Positions 21,346 to 32,910 of a DNA stretch of 64,000 nt are shown here, piece after piece; within the stretch, counting starts at the first letter, position 1, and the number at the start of each line of letters is the position of its first letter. The DNA lies in NCBI GenBank assembly GCA_918807975.1, contig OU964925.1:31283608-31347607 (forward strand), given 5' to 3'. The notes below the pieces were generated by a model. That model worked only from the letters and a program-made list of their open reading frames with translations, searched no databases and was not told where the DNA came from. The translations under genes were made by a program, and so were the position numbers. Origin of the DNA: Aplidium turbinatum. Taxonomy: Eukaryota; Chordata; Ascidiacea; Aplousobranchia; Polyclinidae.

Positions 21346-22420
21346 TTAATTTTTTTTGGCTACGGGAAATTTTCTTCGATGATGCTCCACTACCTGCAGA
21401 ACGTACTGTTTCTGCTCCTCATCTCTGGTCAATGTCGTATTGAACTCTGTCATAAGCGCCACTCCTCGTTCTGCCAAATCGTTTGTCACCCTCAGGGCAG
21501 AAACTGTTTCCTTGGCACTTTGGTAGGCCTCATTTTCAGCCCAGTATTTAAGATCAAGGGTTAAGAAGCTTTTGTCTAGACCAAGTATTGTGAATAATCG
21601 TTCAGTTGCAGTAGTGCAGAAATCAGACAGTTTTCTCTCAGCAATATCGGTAGGTACCACGGCTCGGTTTGGCGGATCTTCGGATCCATGACTGTTTGTC
21701 ATACTGCGAACCATTTCCCTCTTATCAATGTCAGTGACTCTGCTGTCAAACAGTGCAAAGGCAATGAGACCTTCCGACAAGTTCCACAGGTGTCTGGAGT
21801 AAGCCTTGAAGGCTAATTGAGATACTGTACTTCTCCATCAGCATACGTTGTTAAGTTCTTCATAAAATTCAGGTCGTTGAGAGGTGCCTGTATGGCTGAA
21901 TCACAGCTGTACCAGTGGCCTATGTAAACACTCACAATAAATAAGCACATGCGTAGCAATTGACTGGACGTTTTGGGCTGCGTCTGTCTTCGGCCAGTGG
22001 TACGAAGGTCCAGTTGGAATTGCTTCCTGAACAGCCATATTTTAAGGGAATATATCGCTCGTGCCATCCATCTGGCTCGATGAAGTGCACCAGGGTGACG
22101 GAATTTAACACCTCTCTTCGGCACTCCTCCGAGAAATATGATACTGAGTGCTAATAATTCAGCGTAATCGTCCCGAGGATGATTGAGATCTAGCTTGTCG
22201 CCGCTAACTTCAGGATTTCTGCGCGGACAGGTTGTAACTGATCAGAAACAGCAGGATCGTCCAGAGATGTGCTGAAGTTTGCTTGATCTATATTTGGCCA
22301 GAAGTCGCGGAACCGAGCGAATAAGTCGATGACTGGGGCTTAGAAACAGCATCTACCAGAGAGAAAACTTTTTCAAGGACAATCTCCAAGGAAATTTTCA
22401 AGGAAATGACCTGAACTGCT
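21346..22420 (-). pseudogene. transposase-like protein relic of the TAGGG element
   Basis: Read from 22420 down, the recognisable blocks in order are VIDLFARFRDFWPNID, RDDYAELLALSIIFLGG, VKFRHPGALHRARWMARAIY, APLNDLNFMKNLTTYA, RHLWNLSEGLIAFALFD, LTLDLKYWAENEAYQ, NDLAERGVALMTEFN and DEEQKQYVLQVVEHHRRKFP. At least three frame changes or stops break it. From memory, this resembles the C-terminal half of a large family of uncharacterised transposon proteins in arthropods and cnidarians. A second relic of the same family lies at 61830-62770. The acidic residues and the AER block are the best candidates for conserved core residues. Confidence 0.7.
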
Positions 22421-23828
22421 ACCTACCAGCCAAATTTTATTTTTAGACCTTGTCCCAGCCATTGTACATTACAACCGCAAATTGTTAGTAAACTGAAATA
22501 AATGCAACAGCACAACAGACATGACAGTGTAATTTTTGTAGTTTTACGAGGTGTTGCAATTGTGACGTAACAATGCTTTATTTGTTCTGTGAAGTAACGT
22601 AGCCTACAAGTACCGGTAATTGCTTATATTCCGCTGCTAGATTATAGGCTAAACAGTAAACAACCTAAACTTTAGCTTCCTTGCGCAAGTAGTAAATGTC
22701 GACGGATTTCAACAAAAATTTGCCAAAAGGATTTTTTTACTGAAAGGAAATGAACACCACCCTGTACATTAATATTAACAATGGTTAGAATTTTGCGTAT
22801 TACGCTAAAAACACCCTAATATCCACCTATACACAGCCATCAGTGGGATGGCAACATTCCTGGGCGAAGTCGGCAAGGAATGATAGGACACGAGGTCGAC
22901 TACGCTGCTGTATGGTTTGCTAACTCAAACTCAGACGGTCAATGCTTGCTCACAATGTAATCGTTTACGATTTTTAATCTTCGATCCAGCAACACAAAAA
23001 TGTAAAGAAAAACACCCGAATGGTTAAAGCTCCAAAAACTTGGTACAAAATTGTTGTCGCCCCCTACATTATTTACCGTCTTGATTCAGAAGTCATAGCT
23101 GCTGCACCAGAAATCATAATATACAGACTCTGAACATAACACTAAACTGATTCAAACGTCATACTGGCAGCGGCAGAAAATAGAAGCAGTAGCAACAACG
23201 AAACTGATATAGCCTACTGATTTAGAATTACCAAGACTGATTTCTATATTGACAAAGAATCTTGATTTAAACTTCTTTAAGAAGGTTCTAGTGTGGAATG
23301 GCGAGTTTTACATACGATCATACAACGCAACACGACTGCAAATCTACATAACGATGAACCAAGATAGGAATTCGGCATAGCGCCTACAAACGGTTGATTA
23401 CTGAAGTTGAATTACCGATTACTGAATTGAATTCCCAAGACGTGCAATTATGCGCTCAAGGCAGAACCTTCTGGACAAATCTTGTGACGTATACGTGTGA
23501 CGTCAGAGACGACAGAGCTCTCTAGCGCTACACGTCCCAAACACAGCAGATTGTCAGACAAACGTTTTGAAATGCTTGTGTTTCTACAAAGAACTAAGTA
23601 ATAAGCTAAAGCAGCTAATTACAATACAGTCTCAAAACAAAACACCTGCTCTTTATTTATTTTGGTTGAAATACTTCCGTTTTGTGAGACCCTGGCTAAA
23701 ATAGCACTGACGCTGACAATTTCTTTAAAAGCTCACGCAGTACTTTACGCCGTAAAGTTTTTAGGCAATTCGCGCTGACGCTGACGCCGTCAATTTATTT
23801 CATTGACTTGTACAACACTGGCTGTGAA

Positions 23829-25084
23829 TTATTGCATGTAGGCTATGTTTATATCATAGCTGTTGCGGCCTTTGATAATTTAGATAGGTCACTATACTCA
23901 GTTCATAAATTTTTCCAGCGTTCACTATGTGGTGCAACGTCCCAAAAATGTTTTTTGTTGGCTGAATAATTTATTTTGTTATAACTAGTTAGAAACATCA
24001 TTCATTGTCTGCTACAGGCAGGTAATAGGTGTTCCAACAAGGCAACGGCTTAGACCAGTGGTTAGACCTGTTTAAAAATCAAAAAAATTCTAATTTTTTA
24101 GCTTCTTGCATTGTTTTCAATGGTTTTGGCTATGAGAAGAAATCCAAAAATGACAACCATTTTGCTCTTAGATAATGGGAAACCTCTTCTCAAGAGGCCT
24201 AAACACTTTTATTTTTACCAAAATTACCCATTTTTGACCTGTTGTAGGCAGTCTTCTTGAGACGATAAAAGCCTTTACTTCAACTGGAAACACTTTCATC
24301 TAATACCTTACTGTTAGCTCACAAGTAAAAATCAACTTTTGGACATTAGGCATCATTTTGAGAAGTGTGGGGGGAATAAGAAGATTAAGAAGCAGCACTT
24401 AGCGACAGTAGTAGTGAAAAGGCATTTTACTTATTTCAGGCAACCATACATATTTTTTGAAATTTCTCGATTGGTCCAGTCTGGCAGAAAGAGACCTCAC
24501 ATTTGTTCTTGACGATGACGTCAAGATAAAAGCCATGATGACGTCATTATGAAATTTTAAACTTGCGTCATGTCCTATCATTTACTCTTTGGCCAAGGCA
24601 CTTATTTTAGCCTACTTTGATTTTACACTTGGATGTTTGTACTTGTTGCATCACAATCCGCTTCAATGAGCGTGTATGATTGACAGGTAACCTATTCTGT
24701 TTTCATACCTACTGAAGGTCTGATGCCCTGATTGAATTCATCCCACCAAGCAAATTGTCTTGAGGTAATCGACAATTTTTCTCACAGAAATAGTGGTTGA
24801 AACAAGCTTTTTTTAAATTTTGTCAACAAAAAATTGGACGTGATCGACCAGCCGAGTGGTAGCGATCGACAGGTCGATCGCTATTGACGCGTTGGCTACT
24901 CCTGCAATAAACGATCTGAGTCCACCTCATGGTCCACTTAAAACGATGCTTTACTATTTCAGCCATTCTGCCTATTCTTGTAAGTTAATATAGGAGGAAT
25001 GAAAAGACCAAAATCTTTGCTTTTTTTCTTGGTGATGTGACCGAAAAATTGGAATTGTCTTCCGAAGCATTCTTCTGTAAAGTA
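23829..25084. other. no gene seen
   Basis: Unassigned sequence. A perfect palindrome AGCGATCGAC-AG-GTCGATCGCT lies at 24861-24882. No coding sequence is recognised. Confidence 0.4.
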
Positions 25085-25089
25085 ACCTA

Positions 25090-25245
25090 TGATCAGGTCT
25101 CGGTAACCGGCGTTGTGTCAAGGGCCTCTACAAGTAGGCCTAGGCTATGCGAAACTACCAGAAATAACCAATCAAGGCTTTGCCAGTCCGAAAATAAAGA
25201 TTCAAAATCAACCAACCAGGTCAAATTTCAGCCGAACATCTAGTA
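25090..25245 (+). repeat. SINE-A fragment
   Basis: Reverse complement of the body at 35-140 and 26998-27110, including AAGGCTTTGCCAGTCCGA and AGATTCAAAATCAACCAACC. The tRNA head is absent. Confidence 0.65.
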
Positions 25246-25309
25246 TATGCAGATGAACTATTGTGCTTCTTATTAAGCTTATTGTTTAATGTTTGCCTTT
25301 CTCATGGTA

Positions 25310-26655
25310 GGCTATGCTGCCTTCACCTTGTTTAAATACCATAATTATCCCTGTTTGTAAGAACAACAAAGGCAATATTCCGGATGCTGGAAATTACAGA
25401 TCCACTACAGTGGCAACTGTAGTGTCCAAATTATTTGAACATTATATCCTTGAGCATATTTCACCGTTTTTAAATACATCTGACCATCAGTTTGGATTTA
25501 AGCCAAAACATGGCACAGACTTATGTGTTTATCTTTATAAACAAACAGTATCTCATTACATACACAGCAATAGTCCTGTGTTTAGTGTATTTCTGAATGC
25601 ATATAAAGCATTTGATAGAGTTAATCACAATATCTTATTTAACAGTTAGTTTCACGGAATGTTCCTATGTGCTTTGTACGATTATTGAAGCATTGGTATA
25701 AAGAACAAATAATGAGAATAAAGTGGGGGAATCAAATTTCTGACCCCTTCCATGTCACCAACGGAGTAAGGCAGGGAGGGGTTTTTAGTCCTTATCTGTT
25801 TTCTTTGTATATAGATGACTTATCGACTGAATTGAAGTCCCTAGATGTCGGATTTAATACTGGTTCATCTCACTGGAACCACCTAATGTTTGCAGATGAC
25901 TTGTGTGTATTTAGTCCAAGTGCTAAAGGTACCCAAAAACTCATTGATGTGTGTGAATCCTATGCTTCTAGACATGACATTATTTTCAACTGTAACAAAA
26001 CTGTTGGATTGGTCCATCAATGTCGCAAATTTAAAGTTTTGACTTCTCCATGCATGCGGCTGTACAATACACAAATTAAATTTGTTGGACAAGTGAAATA
26101 TTTAGGTATACTGATTGATGATACCATCAGTGATGACGCAGATATTAAAAAGCAAGTGCGATCTTTTTATGTCGCTGCCAATCAGCTTAGGTCCAAGTTT
26201 GGAAATTGCTCTACCGAAGTTAAAAATGTAATGTACTAATCATATTGTATGCCAATGTATGGTTCGCAACTATGGTGTAACTATAAAACTTCTACTTTCA
26301 ATCGCATACGAGTTGCTTACAACGACTCGTACAGAATTATCCACAATTTGTCGAGATGCGACAGTGCTAGAGTGTATCAGGTACAGAACGACGTGTTAAC
26401 ATTTGATGCTCTATTAAGAAAAAATTGCTATGCATTTGTAGAACGTTGCAAAAGATCAATTAATCCACTTTTGCGCAATGTTATGTCTTCTGATTACTAC
26501 TTTAATTCTACATTTTATATTTACTACAACAGTATTTTGTACGTTGTTTGATGTAGCCTGCTTGATGTTGTGTTAGTCTGATATTTTATGTGATGACTGT
26601 TACAAATTTGAATTCTATGGACTTTGAGTCTGATTGCAAATAAATAATAATAACA
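25310..26655 (+). mobile_element. LINE family N, copy 1: reverse transcriptase region, 5'-truncated
   Basis: RT blocks in order: GNYRSTTVATVVSKLFEHYI, then HQFGFKPKHGTDLC, then FLNAYKAFDRVNH, then GVRQGGVFSPYLFSLYIDDL, then FADDLCVFSPS, with a C-terminal domain starting YGSQLWCNY. One frameshift (about 25650) and one stop (26237-26239) break it. The first catalytic Asp of the palm is Asn here (FLNAYKAFD), against FLDSSKAFD in copy 2. The 3' end is GAGTCTGATTGCAAATAAAT. It is an AP-endonuclease type LINE (Jockey/I-like grouping uncertain). Confidence 0.85.
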
Positions 26656-26659
26656 AAAC

Positions 26660-26997
26660 CACTTTAAATTCTCTTGAGCCCCTATGAAGTGGCTCCTTCT
26701 AGATTTGACCAAATTTGGTCAAATAGACCAAATTTGACGTTTAACAACCTTTGAGCTTTAACAACCTTTGACCTTAGGCTATAAACAACCTTTGACCAAA
26801 CTTGATATTTAAACTTACGTTTGATTGTTATTATAATTAAATTGATAGCCAATCATCACGCATGACAAATAGGCTAAAACGTTGTCAAAAAATTGCTCAC
26901 TGGTTCTGCAAGATGATGCAACAAAGAGCACTCTTTGGATGACATTGTTTGTCACAAAATAATATTTTTATGAGGCCTCCAAATTTTACCATTCAAG
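26660..26997. other. simple direct repeats
   Basis: ACAACCTTTGA repeats three times at about 26740-26800, next to the palindrome-like ACCAAATTTGGT. No gene is seen. Confidence 0.5.
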
Positions 26998-27272
26998 TTT
27001 TGGTTGATTGGTTTTGAATCTTTATCCTCGGACTGACAAAGCCTTGATAGGTTATTCCGGGTAGTTTCGCATATTTGTAAAGGCTCTTGAATGCAGGGCC
27101 GGTTACCGAGGTTGGCAAAGTGAAGTTTTCCGATTGTTGAAATGTGTTGCTGAGGAATTATTCCATTCACTAGGTGCCGCTGAATAGAGAGCAGTCCTGA
27201 AATGCGTTGCTCAAGCGCAAACCCCAAGAGCCGAACCAGCGCCGCCTGATCTTGAACCGGGCGCGTATTTTG
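26998..27272 (-). repeat. SINE-A, copy 2 (uninterrupted)
   Basis: It aligns throughout with 35-556 minus the SINE-B insert. The tRNA-like B box GGTTCGGCTC lies near 27230 on the minus strand. It shows the empty site of the SINE-B insertion. Confidence 0.75.
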
Positions 27273-28689
27273 ACTTTAGAAGATCCGATAACAACTTTTA
27301 GCGCTATTCTATCAGTAGCAATCCACAAGTCAAAAAAAAAGGTTTTATATGAAAACAATTATAAAGTAGCCTATGGATAGATATAGCTTTGCGTTTAATG
27401 CAAATAATTTTTCAAAATAAAAATTCCGAAAAGTATTTTGGGAAAGCAGTTTTATAGACGTTTCATTGAAGGCGTGAAAAAATGGTAAAATCTTTAATTT
27501 CCGGTGTTTTTTAGTTAGGAAAAATATTTTTCCCATTTTTAAACCCTCGTGTACCCATGGAAAGGAGATTATTAGCTCAAATAAGAGAATTTGGATTCAT
27601 GTTTTCAAAGCAGCATGGTTTTCAAAAAATGCAAGAACGAAAAAAAATCGATCTGTCAAGAATGACCCCTTGAAGTTACTTTGTTTTGTGTATTTACGGT
27701 ACAACAAAGCAAACTCTCCACCGAAGCTTTTTGAATCAGAATGACTGGCAGAGATGTTTAGATTTATCTTTGTGTTTTCGATTCCTACTCAAACCACACT
27801 TTTTTTCTGTAGTTACAAAACAAAGTTCAAAGTGAGATCAAATCTCTTGCTGAATCGGCAAGAATTCAAAAAGTGACAAATTTCTCGAAGTTTTTACTTA
27901 AAGAGTCTCGCTGTGTGGGCTAATAAAGCTATAGCCTAAATATATGTTGTTTATTTGTTTTTTTTGTAATATTTTTTTGTTTTTTTTTATTATCCCTTTA
28001 GCCTACATCTTAAATTTTTCTGAAGGTGTTGCAACCGTGCCAAATTTTTTTCAACTCAATAACTTACTTCGGTCACAAGCACGTTTTAACGTTCGCGTTT
28101 TGTCGCTTCTACCTTTTTCTCCACCTTTGCTATGTTGACGTGTATTGTTTTTGATGTGATGGTCAGAACTAGAAGTAAAAACAACTGAACTGATGTCATA
28201 AAAGACTCAGACAGATAATGATAATTTCTAGTAAAATGATAACCTCTAATTGTAACACTCTCACCAGAGTACCGTCCCTATCACCAGAGATGTGCAGGAG
28301 CTGGATTTGGATCAGATCTAGATATATATTTTTAAATAAAATCCGTTTCCGCATCCTAAATTTGCAAGATTTGTTTTTACATTTTGAACTCAAAAACATG
28401 ATTTTAAATTGTGCTCCTGGCAACGTTTGCAATCAAACCCGGAGAAAGTTTTGTTGAACCATTGCGTTTTGTGGCAACACTGAGCTTGTTCAGATTAAAA
28501 TTGATTTGTTAAAAGATCATAGTTTTCTGATTCTAATTAGGCTATTAGTTTTGCTTGTTGCATGTTTACTACAGTATGTGCTGAAAAATGTTATTGTTAG
28601 AGAGATAAATATGCGTAAGTTACAATGAGTCTGCAAGGTAGGCTACTATGCCTACCATATATGGCAAATTGAGCCTTTCTTAATTACAG
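27273..28689. other. no gene seen
   Basis: AT-rich sequence with several short frames, none recognised. No inverted ends are seen. Confidence 0.4.
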
Positions 28690-29508
28690 CGGATAATCAA
28701 TTTGGCTTTTAAGCAAAGCACAGTACTGATATGTGTGTATTTTTGTTGAAACAAACCATTTCCCATTATGTTAAACACGGTACTCCTGTTTTCACTGTGT
28801 TTTTGGATTCATCAAAAGCATTTGACCGAGTGAATCATTCGGTTCTATTCTTAAAACTTATTGAACGATCTGTGCCAATGATATTTGTACGATTGTTATG
28901 TTATTGGTATGCAAATCAATCTATGGCGGTGAAGTGGGGATGTCACTACTCCCAGTATTTTTGTGTTTCAAATGGGGTGAGACAAGGAGGGGTATTAAGC
29001 CCTCAATTTTTTACATTGTACATGAATGATTTATCCTCCGAATTAAACGATCTTTCTGTTGGCTGCTGCATTGGCAATTCCTGTCTTAATCATTTAATGT
29101 ATGCTGATGACTTGTGTTGTTTTGCACCAAGTGTCAAGGGTCTCCAGAAACTCATCAATGTATGTCAAAAATATGCCATTTCTCACGACATTATATTTAA
29201 TTGCAACAAAACTGTTGGTGTTTTATTTAAATCCAAGATGTTGAAACTTGACTTTAACCCGATTGTATATTTAAATGAAAAACGTATCTGCTTTGAGAAC
29301 TCTGTGAAATATTTAGGAGTAATAATTAACGACTTACTATCCGATGATGAAGACATGAAACGACAGTTACGGTCGTTGTATTGTGCTGGAAACATGTTAA
29401 AAGCAAGGTTTTCCAAATGTTTGATTGCTGTTAAAAATGTGTTGTTTCGTTCCTATTGTATGCCTTTATATGCCTGTCAACTATGGTGCAACTATCTTTC
29501 ATCTAGTA

Positions 29509-30219
29509 CAGTGGTTCTTAACCTATGGGTAATTACCCACATGTGGGTAATTTCAGGATAGCAGGTGGGTAATCAGCTGAACCAAAATATTTAGAATTAT
29601 AGATGTAACAAACAATGTCACAGCTGTAAGTGGTAAAGTTGTTTTATTACTTACACTTTTTTTGATGTTTTGAGTCCGTTCAAAACAACCAGTGATATTT
29701 TATTTTAATATGAAAATTTTCCCAGTGAAGAAGATGAAGATATCCAAGAAGGGTTTTTAGACATGATTTATGAGTCATCTGTCAAGGCTTCTTCTGAAGA
29801 TAAAAGCTTGGGAAAATCCTGGGGAATGATGGGGAAAGTATATCTAAAAGTTGCGCAAAAAACCACTAACATTGTTGACTATGTTCCCTTCCACTTATCT
29901 CTGTGAATCAGCATTTTCAAGTGTTGTTGCTTTGAAATAAAAATCCGGAAACAAGCTTTTAGATCTGGAGTCAGATTTGCGTTGTGCAGTATCCAAAATC
30001 ACACCCGATATTGCATCGATTGTACATAAAAAACAAGAGCAAATGTCTCACTGACACTATTGATGTCATTCTTTGCATTAAATGCTGTTTTTGTTGAATA
30101 ACGCTCTTCTATATTTTTAATATGGCAAAATACCAAGATAGATAAAATTAGATTTTGGGTAATGAGACTTTGATCTGGACAGAAATGGGTAATAAGGGAA
30201 AAAAGGTTAAGAACCACTG
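29509..30219 (+). mobile_element. hAT element (ZBED/Buster-like), deleted relic inside the LINE
   Basis: The ends are CAGTGGTTCTTAACCT and AGGTTAAGAACCACTG, with a perfect 8-bp duplication ATCTAGTA (29501-29508 and 30220-30227). Near 29880-30050 the C-terminal dimerisation region is visible: MFPSTYLCESAFSSVVALK, a stop, then KSGNKLLDLESDLRCAVSK. The rest of the transposase is deleted. Confidence 0.9.
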
Positions 30220-30360
30220 ATCTAGTAGTAATCGCTTACGTGTTGGATACAATAACTGTTTCAGAATGTTGTATAATCTGCAGAGACGATGCAGCATCAC
30301 CTCTGCATTCGTTGATAACAATACCACAACCTTTCAAGCTCTCATTCGCAAAAGATTATA

Positions 30361-32103
30361 GGCAGTGGCTATTTGACCGGCTCCGGTCTTTGAATCTGAA
30401 ACACTATTTGACCGGTCATGACGTCACTACATAAGCACTTTTCTCTTTCAAAGCAAAAGACGATAAGCGCGTTAAGTTTTAAATTCAACACGTTTTCTTC
30501 AACTGAGTCCGTGGCGCACACGTAACGTCTCGGGCTGCCATTTTAGAGGGAATGAGTTCGATACTATCCGGAAGCGTTCTTTTTTTTTTCTTTTTTTTTA
30601 ACTACAAAAGGATACAAACTGATATGAATGAATCAACAAGTGAATAAAAAAGCTTCAAAACAAATTAAAAAAGTTTTTTCTAGTTTTTATTTTTAACAAA
30701 TTCCTTTCATTTTCGGCAAAACTTTCTGCCCTCTTCAGGAAAATATCTTAATTCATCTAAACAAAACAATTATTCGTGAAATGTTAATAATAAATGACTG
30801 AAATTCAATAAAACTGCACTGACCTGCGTACAAGCAACAACTGACGAACAAACACAAAAGGTGGTAGCAATCTGTCATAATTATGCGGGAGTGTGGTCAT
30901 GAGACGAGATAGTGAGCGGACAACATAACATAAAATAAACGTAAGCTAATACAAATTCAACAAAAAAGATGCCCCTCCAGCGAATAATTGTTTGTTGAGC
31001 CTGGGGTTGTGCTGCTTTATTTGGAGTGCCTCATGAATTTTAGTTTCAAACTCCGATTGACAGTTGCGAATTATTTTGAATGAATCTAATGTAAATTTGA
31101 TGTTGGAACAAATACTGCAGTCATAAATGTGGTCATAAATGTGACTGCAGTATTTGTTCCAACATCAAATTTACATTAGATTCATTCAAAATAATTCGCA
31201 ACTGTCAATCGGAGTTTGAAACTAAAATTCATGAGGCACTCCAAATAAAGCAGCACAACCCCAGGCTCAACAAACAATTATTCGCTGGAGGGGCATCTTT
31301 TTTGTTGAATTTGTATTAGCTTACGTTTATTTTATGTTATGTTGTCCGCTCACTATCTCGTCTCATGACCACACTCCCGCATAATTATGACAGATTGCTA
31401 CCACCTTTTGTGTTTGTTCGTCAGTTGTTGCTTGTACGCAGGTCAGTGCAGTTTTATTGAATTTCAGTCATTTATTATTAACATTTCACGAATAATTGTT
31501 TTGTTTAGATGAATTAAGATATTTTCCTGAAGAGGGCAGAAAGTTTTGCCGAAAACGTTCGAAATTATGTATCTATTTCATTTCTGTATTAATTTTGAAT
31601 TATGCAATTCAATGTTATTAAGTTGTTATCGATTGTCTGTCTATGGTTTTTAAAAAGTACCTCTCTACCAAAGCTATCCTTTCATTTCTTAGCACAAATT
31701 CTCTGAAAAAATCACACCTTCTAATAGGCTGTAAGATTACGTTTCGCTGAAGTCCGAAGTTAAAAAGTAAATCCAGTCTCATTGTCGCACAACAATCAGT
31801 CAAGTTTCAAATCATCATCTCAACCAACCCTTCAAGACAACTTTCCACTTTTAAAAATTTAGTTAAAAAAAAAAAAAAACGTTTCCGAATAGAATCGAAC
31901 TCATTCCCTCTAGAATGGCACCCCGAGACGTTACGTATGCGCCACGGGTTCAGTTGAAAAAAACGTGTTGAATTTAAAACTTAAGGAGCTTATCGTCTTT
32001 TGCTTTGAAAGAGAAAAAGAAAAAAGTGCTTATGAAGTGACGTCATGACCGGTCAAATAGTGTTTCAGATTCAAAGACCGGAGCCGGTCAAATAGCCACT
32101 GCC
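30361..32103. mobile_element. Mutator-like foldback element, copy 2, carrying a Penelope palindrome
   Basis: The ends match copy 1 (GGCAGTGGCTATTTGACCGG), and the inverted arms are about 245 bp (30361-30605 and 31857-32103). A perfect 9-bp duplication AAGATTATA flanks it (30352-30360 and 32104-32112). The interior is two inverted copies of a Penelope 3' end (30709-31558) plus about 200 bp of unassigned sequence. It has no transposase of its own. Confidence 0.85.
30709..31670. repeat. head-to-head palindrome of Penelope 3' ends (fossil)
   Basis: Arms of about 410-420 bp (30709-31120 and 31139-31558) are near-identical inverted copies around an 18-bp centre. The right arm reads as the C-terminus of a GIY-YIG Penelope protein (KIHEALQIKQHNPRLNKQLF) and continues on its outer side to about 31670. 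The near-identity points to a recent origin or to arm-to-arm gene conversion. Confidence 0.8.
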
Positions 32104-32327
32104 AAGATTATATCAGTTTATAACCTGATGTAATTTGTCTTCCAATCAATGGATTTATAAACTCATGCGAACGGACTGTTATTATCAATCTTTGTATTTG
32201 GTTCATTACGACTCAGCTCTTCGGAGTTGAGTATCTGCTTTGTTTCTACTTTCTAGGCTATGTGTGATTGTGTAATATGGACCATCTTGAGTCTGATGCA
32301 AATAAATAAATAAAAATAAATAAATAA

Positions 32328-32871
32328 CAGAGATGTACGTATATACGGTAGTCGTATACGCCGTAAATTCAACGCCGCATACATGCAGCATAGACTTTTT
32401 GTTTTACGCTAACGCTTGCGGCCACATTTTTTGGATAGCTTGCGCTTGAGGCTACGCCGTAAAGTTTTCGCGGTTTTTTAGAGCATAGCGTCAAAGCATA
32501 CTTTTTAATGTATTTTTTTTGCTACAATACGCCAATACCTTCTAGCGCTGCAGTTGAAAGAATGCTTTCAATGGGCAAAGACATATTGGAACCAAAACAC
32601 AGCAAAATATCAGATGAACACTTTCAGATGCTTGTGTATCTTTGTGGAAATTCAAAATAAAACTTGTTTGTTTCGAGTGGCTTATACCGGTACCGTACCG
32701 TGTGAATGTTTGGCACCTAGCAAACAAAATGAGTTTACTCTAGTGTATGTGCTGACGCTAACACCGCCAACGTTTTTTACAAGTTACGTTGACGCATACG
32801 GCGTATGGTTTTTCGAATGTTTGCGTTTACGCTGACGGCGTCAATATTTTTTGTATGCCCGTACATCACTG
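32328..32871 (+). mobile_element. hAT element, small relic (copy a)
   Basis: The ends are CAGAGATGTACG and CGTACATCACTG. Flanks ATAAATAA and GCAAATAA match at 6 of 8. A short coding relic (about 32551-32660) gives the hATC motif SAAVERMLSMGKDILEPKHS. It starts directly at the LINE tail. GACGGCGTCAA subterminal motifs tie it to 32911-33421 and 20037-23820. Confidence 0.8.
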
Positions 32872-32910
32872 GCAAATAACATATTACAAGTCGGGATGCT
32901 TGTTGTTATG

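Larger units (their letters stand above)
20619..22818 (-). mobile_element. TAGGG-type element, copy 1 (divergent hAT lineage)
   Basis: The ends are TAGGGTGTTTTTA and TAAAAACACCCTA, with a perfect 8-bp duplication ATATCCAC (20611-20618 and 22819-22826). It sits inside the hATC region of the 20037-23820 element, which makes it the younger of the two. It carries a broken transposase-like gene on the minus strand (see 21346-22420) and a 17-base G run at 20972-20988. The TAGGG terminus and the duplication both fit Ac-type hAT rules. Confidence 0.85.
20037..23820 (+). mobile_element. hAT element, transposase split by later insertions
   Basis: The ends are CAGTGTTGTACGTTGACG and CATTGACTTGTACAACACTG. 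Flanks are GCTTTGAA (20029-20036) and GCTGTGAA (23821-23828), matching at 7 of 8. On the plus strand, the first half of the hAT dimerisation motif (AAVERMFSLGKDIMRP) lies near 20540-20590. The second half (RPKHSRLSDKRFEMLVFLQ) lies near 23525-23600. The two halves are parted by about 2.9 kb, most of it the TAGGG element at 20619-22818. Subterminal GACGCCGTCA motifs match the hATs at 32.3-33.4 kb. Confidence 0.8.
28690..32327 (+). mobile_element. LINE family N, copy 2, interrupted by a hAT and a Mutator-like element
   Basis: The open frame 28731-29500 holds the RT core: CVFLLKQTISHYVK, FLDSSKAFDRVNH, SNGVRQGGVLSPQFFTLYMN and YADDLCCFAPS. After the hAT at 29509-30219 the same protein resumes as RLRVGYNNCFRMLYNL. 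After the Mutator-like element at 30361-32103 it continues to a stop near 32220. The tail is (AAAT)n, ending at 32327. The 5' end is truncated at about 28690, within the RT. The visible RT frame has no stop, so this copy was younger than copy 1 when it was hit. Confidence 0.85.
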
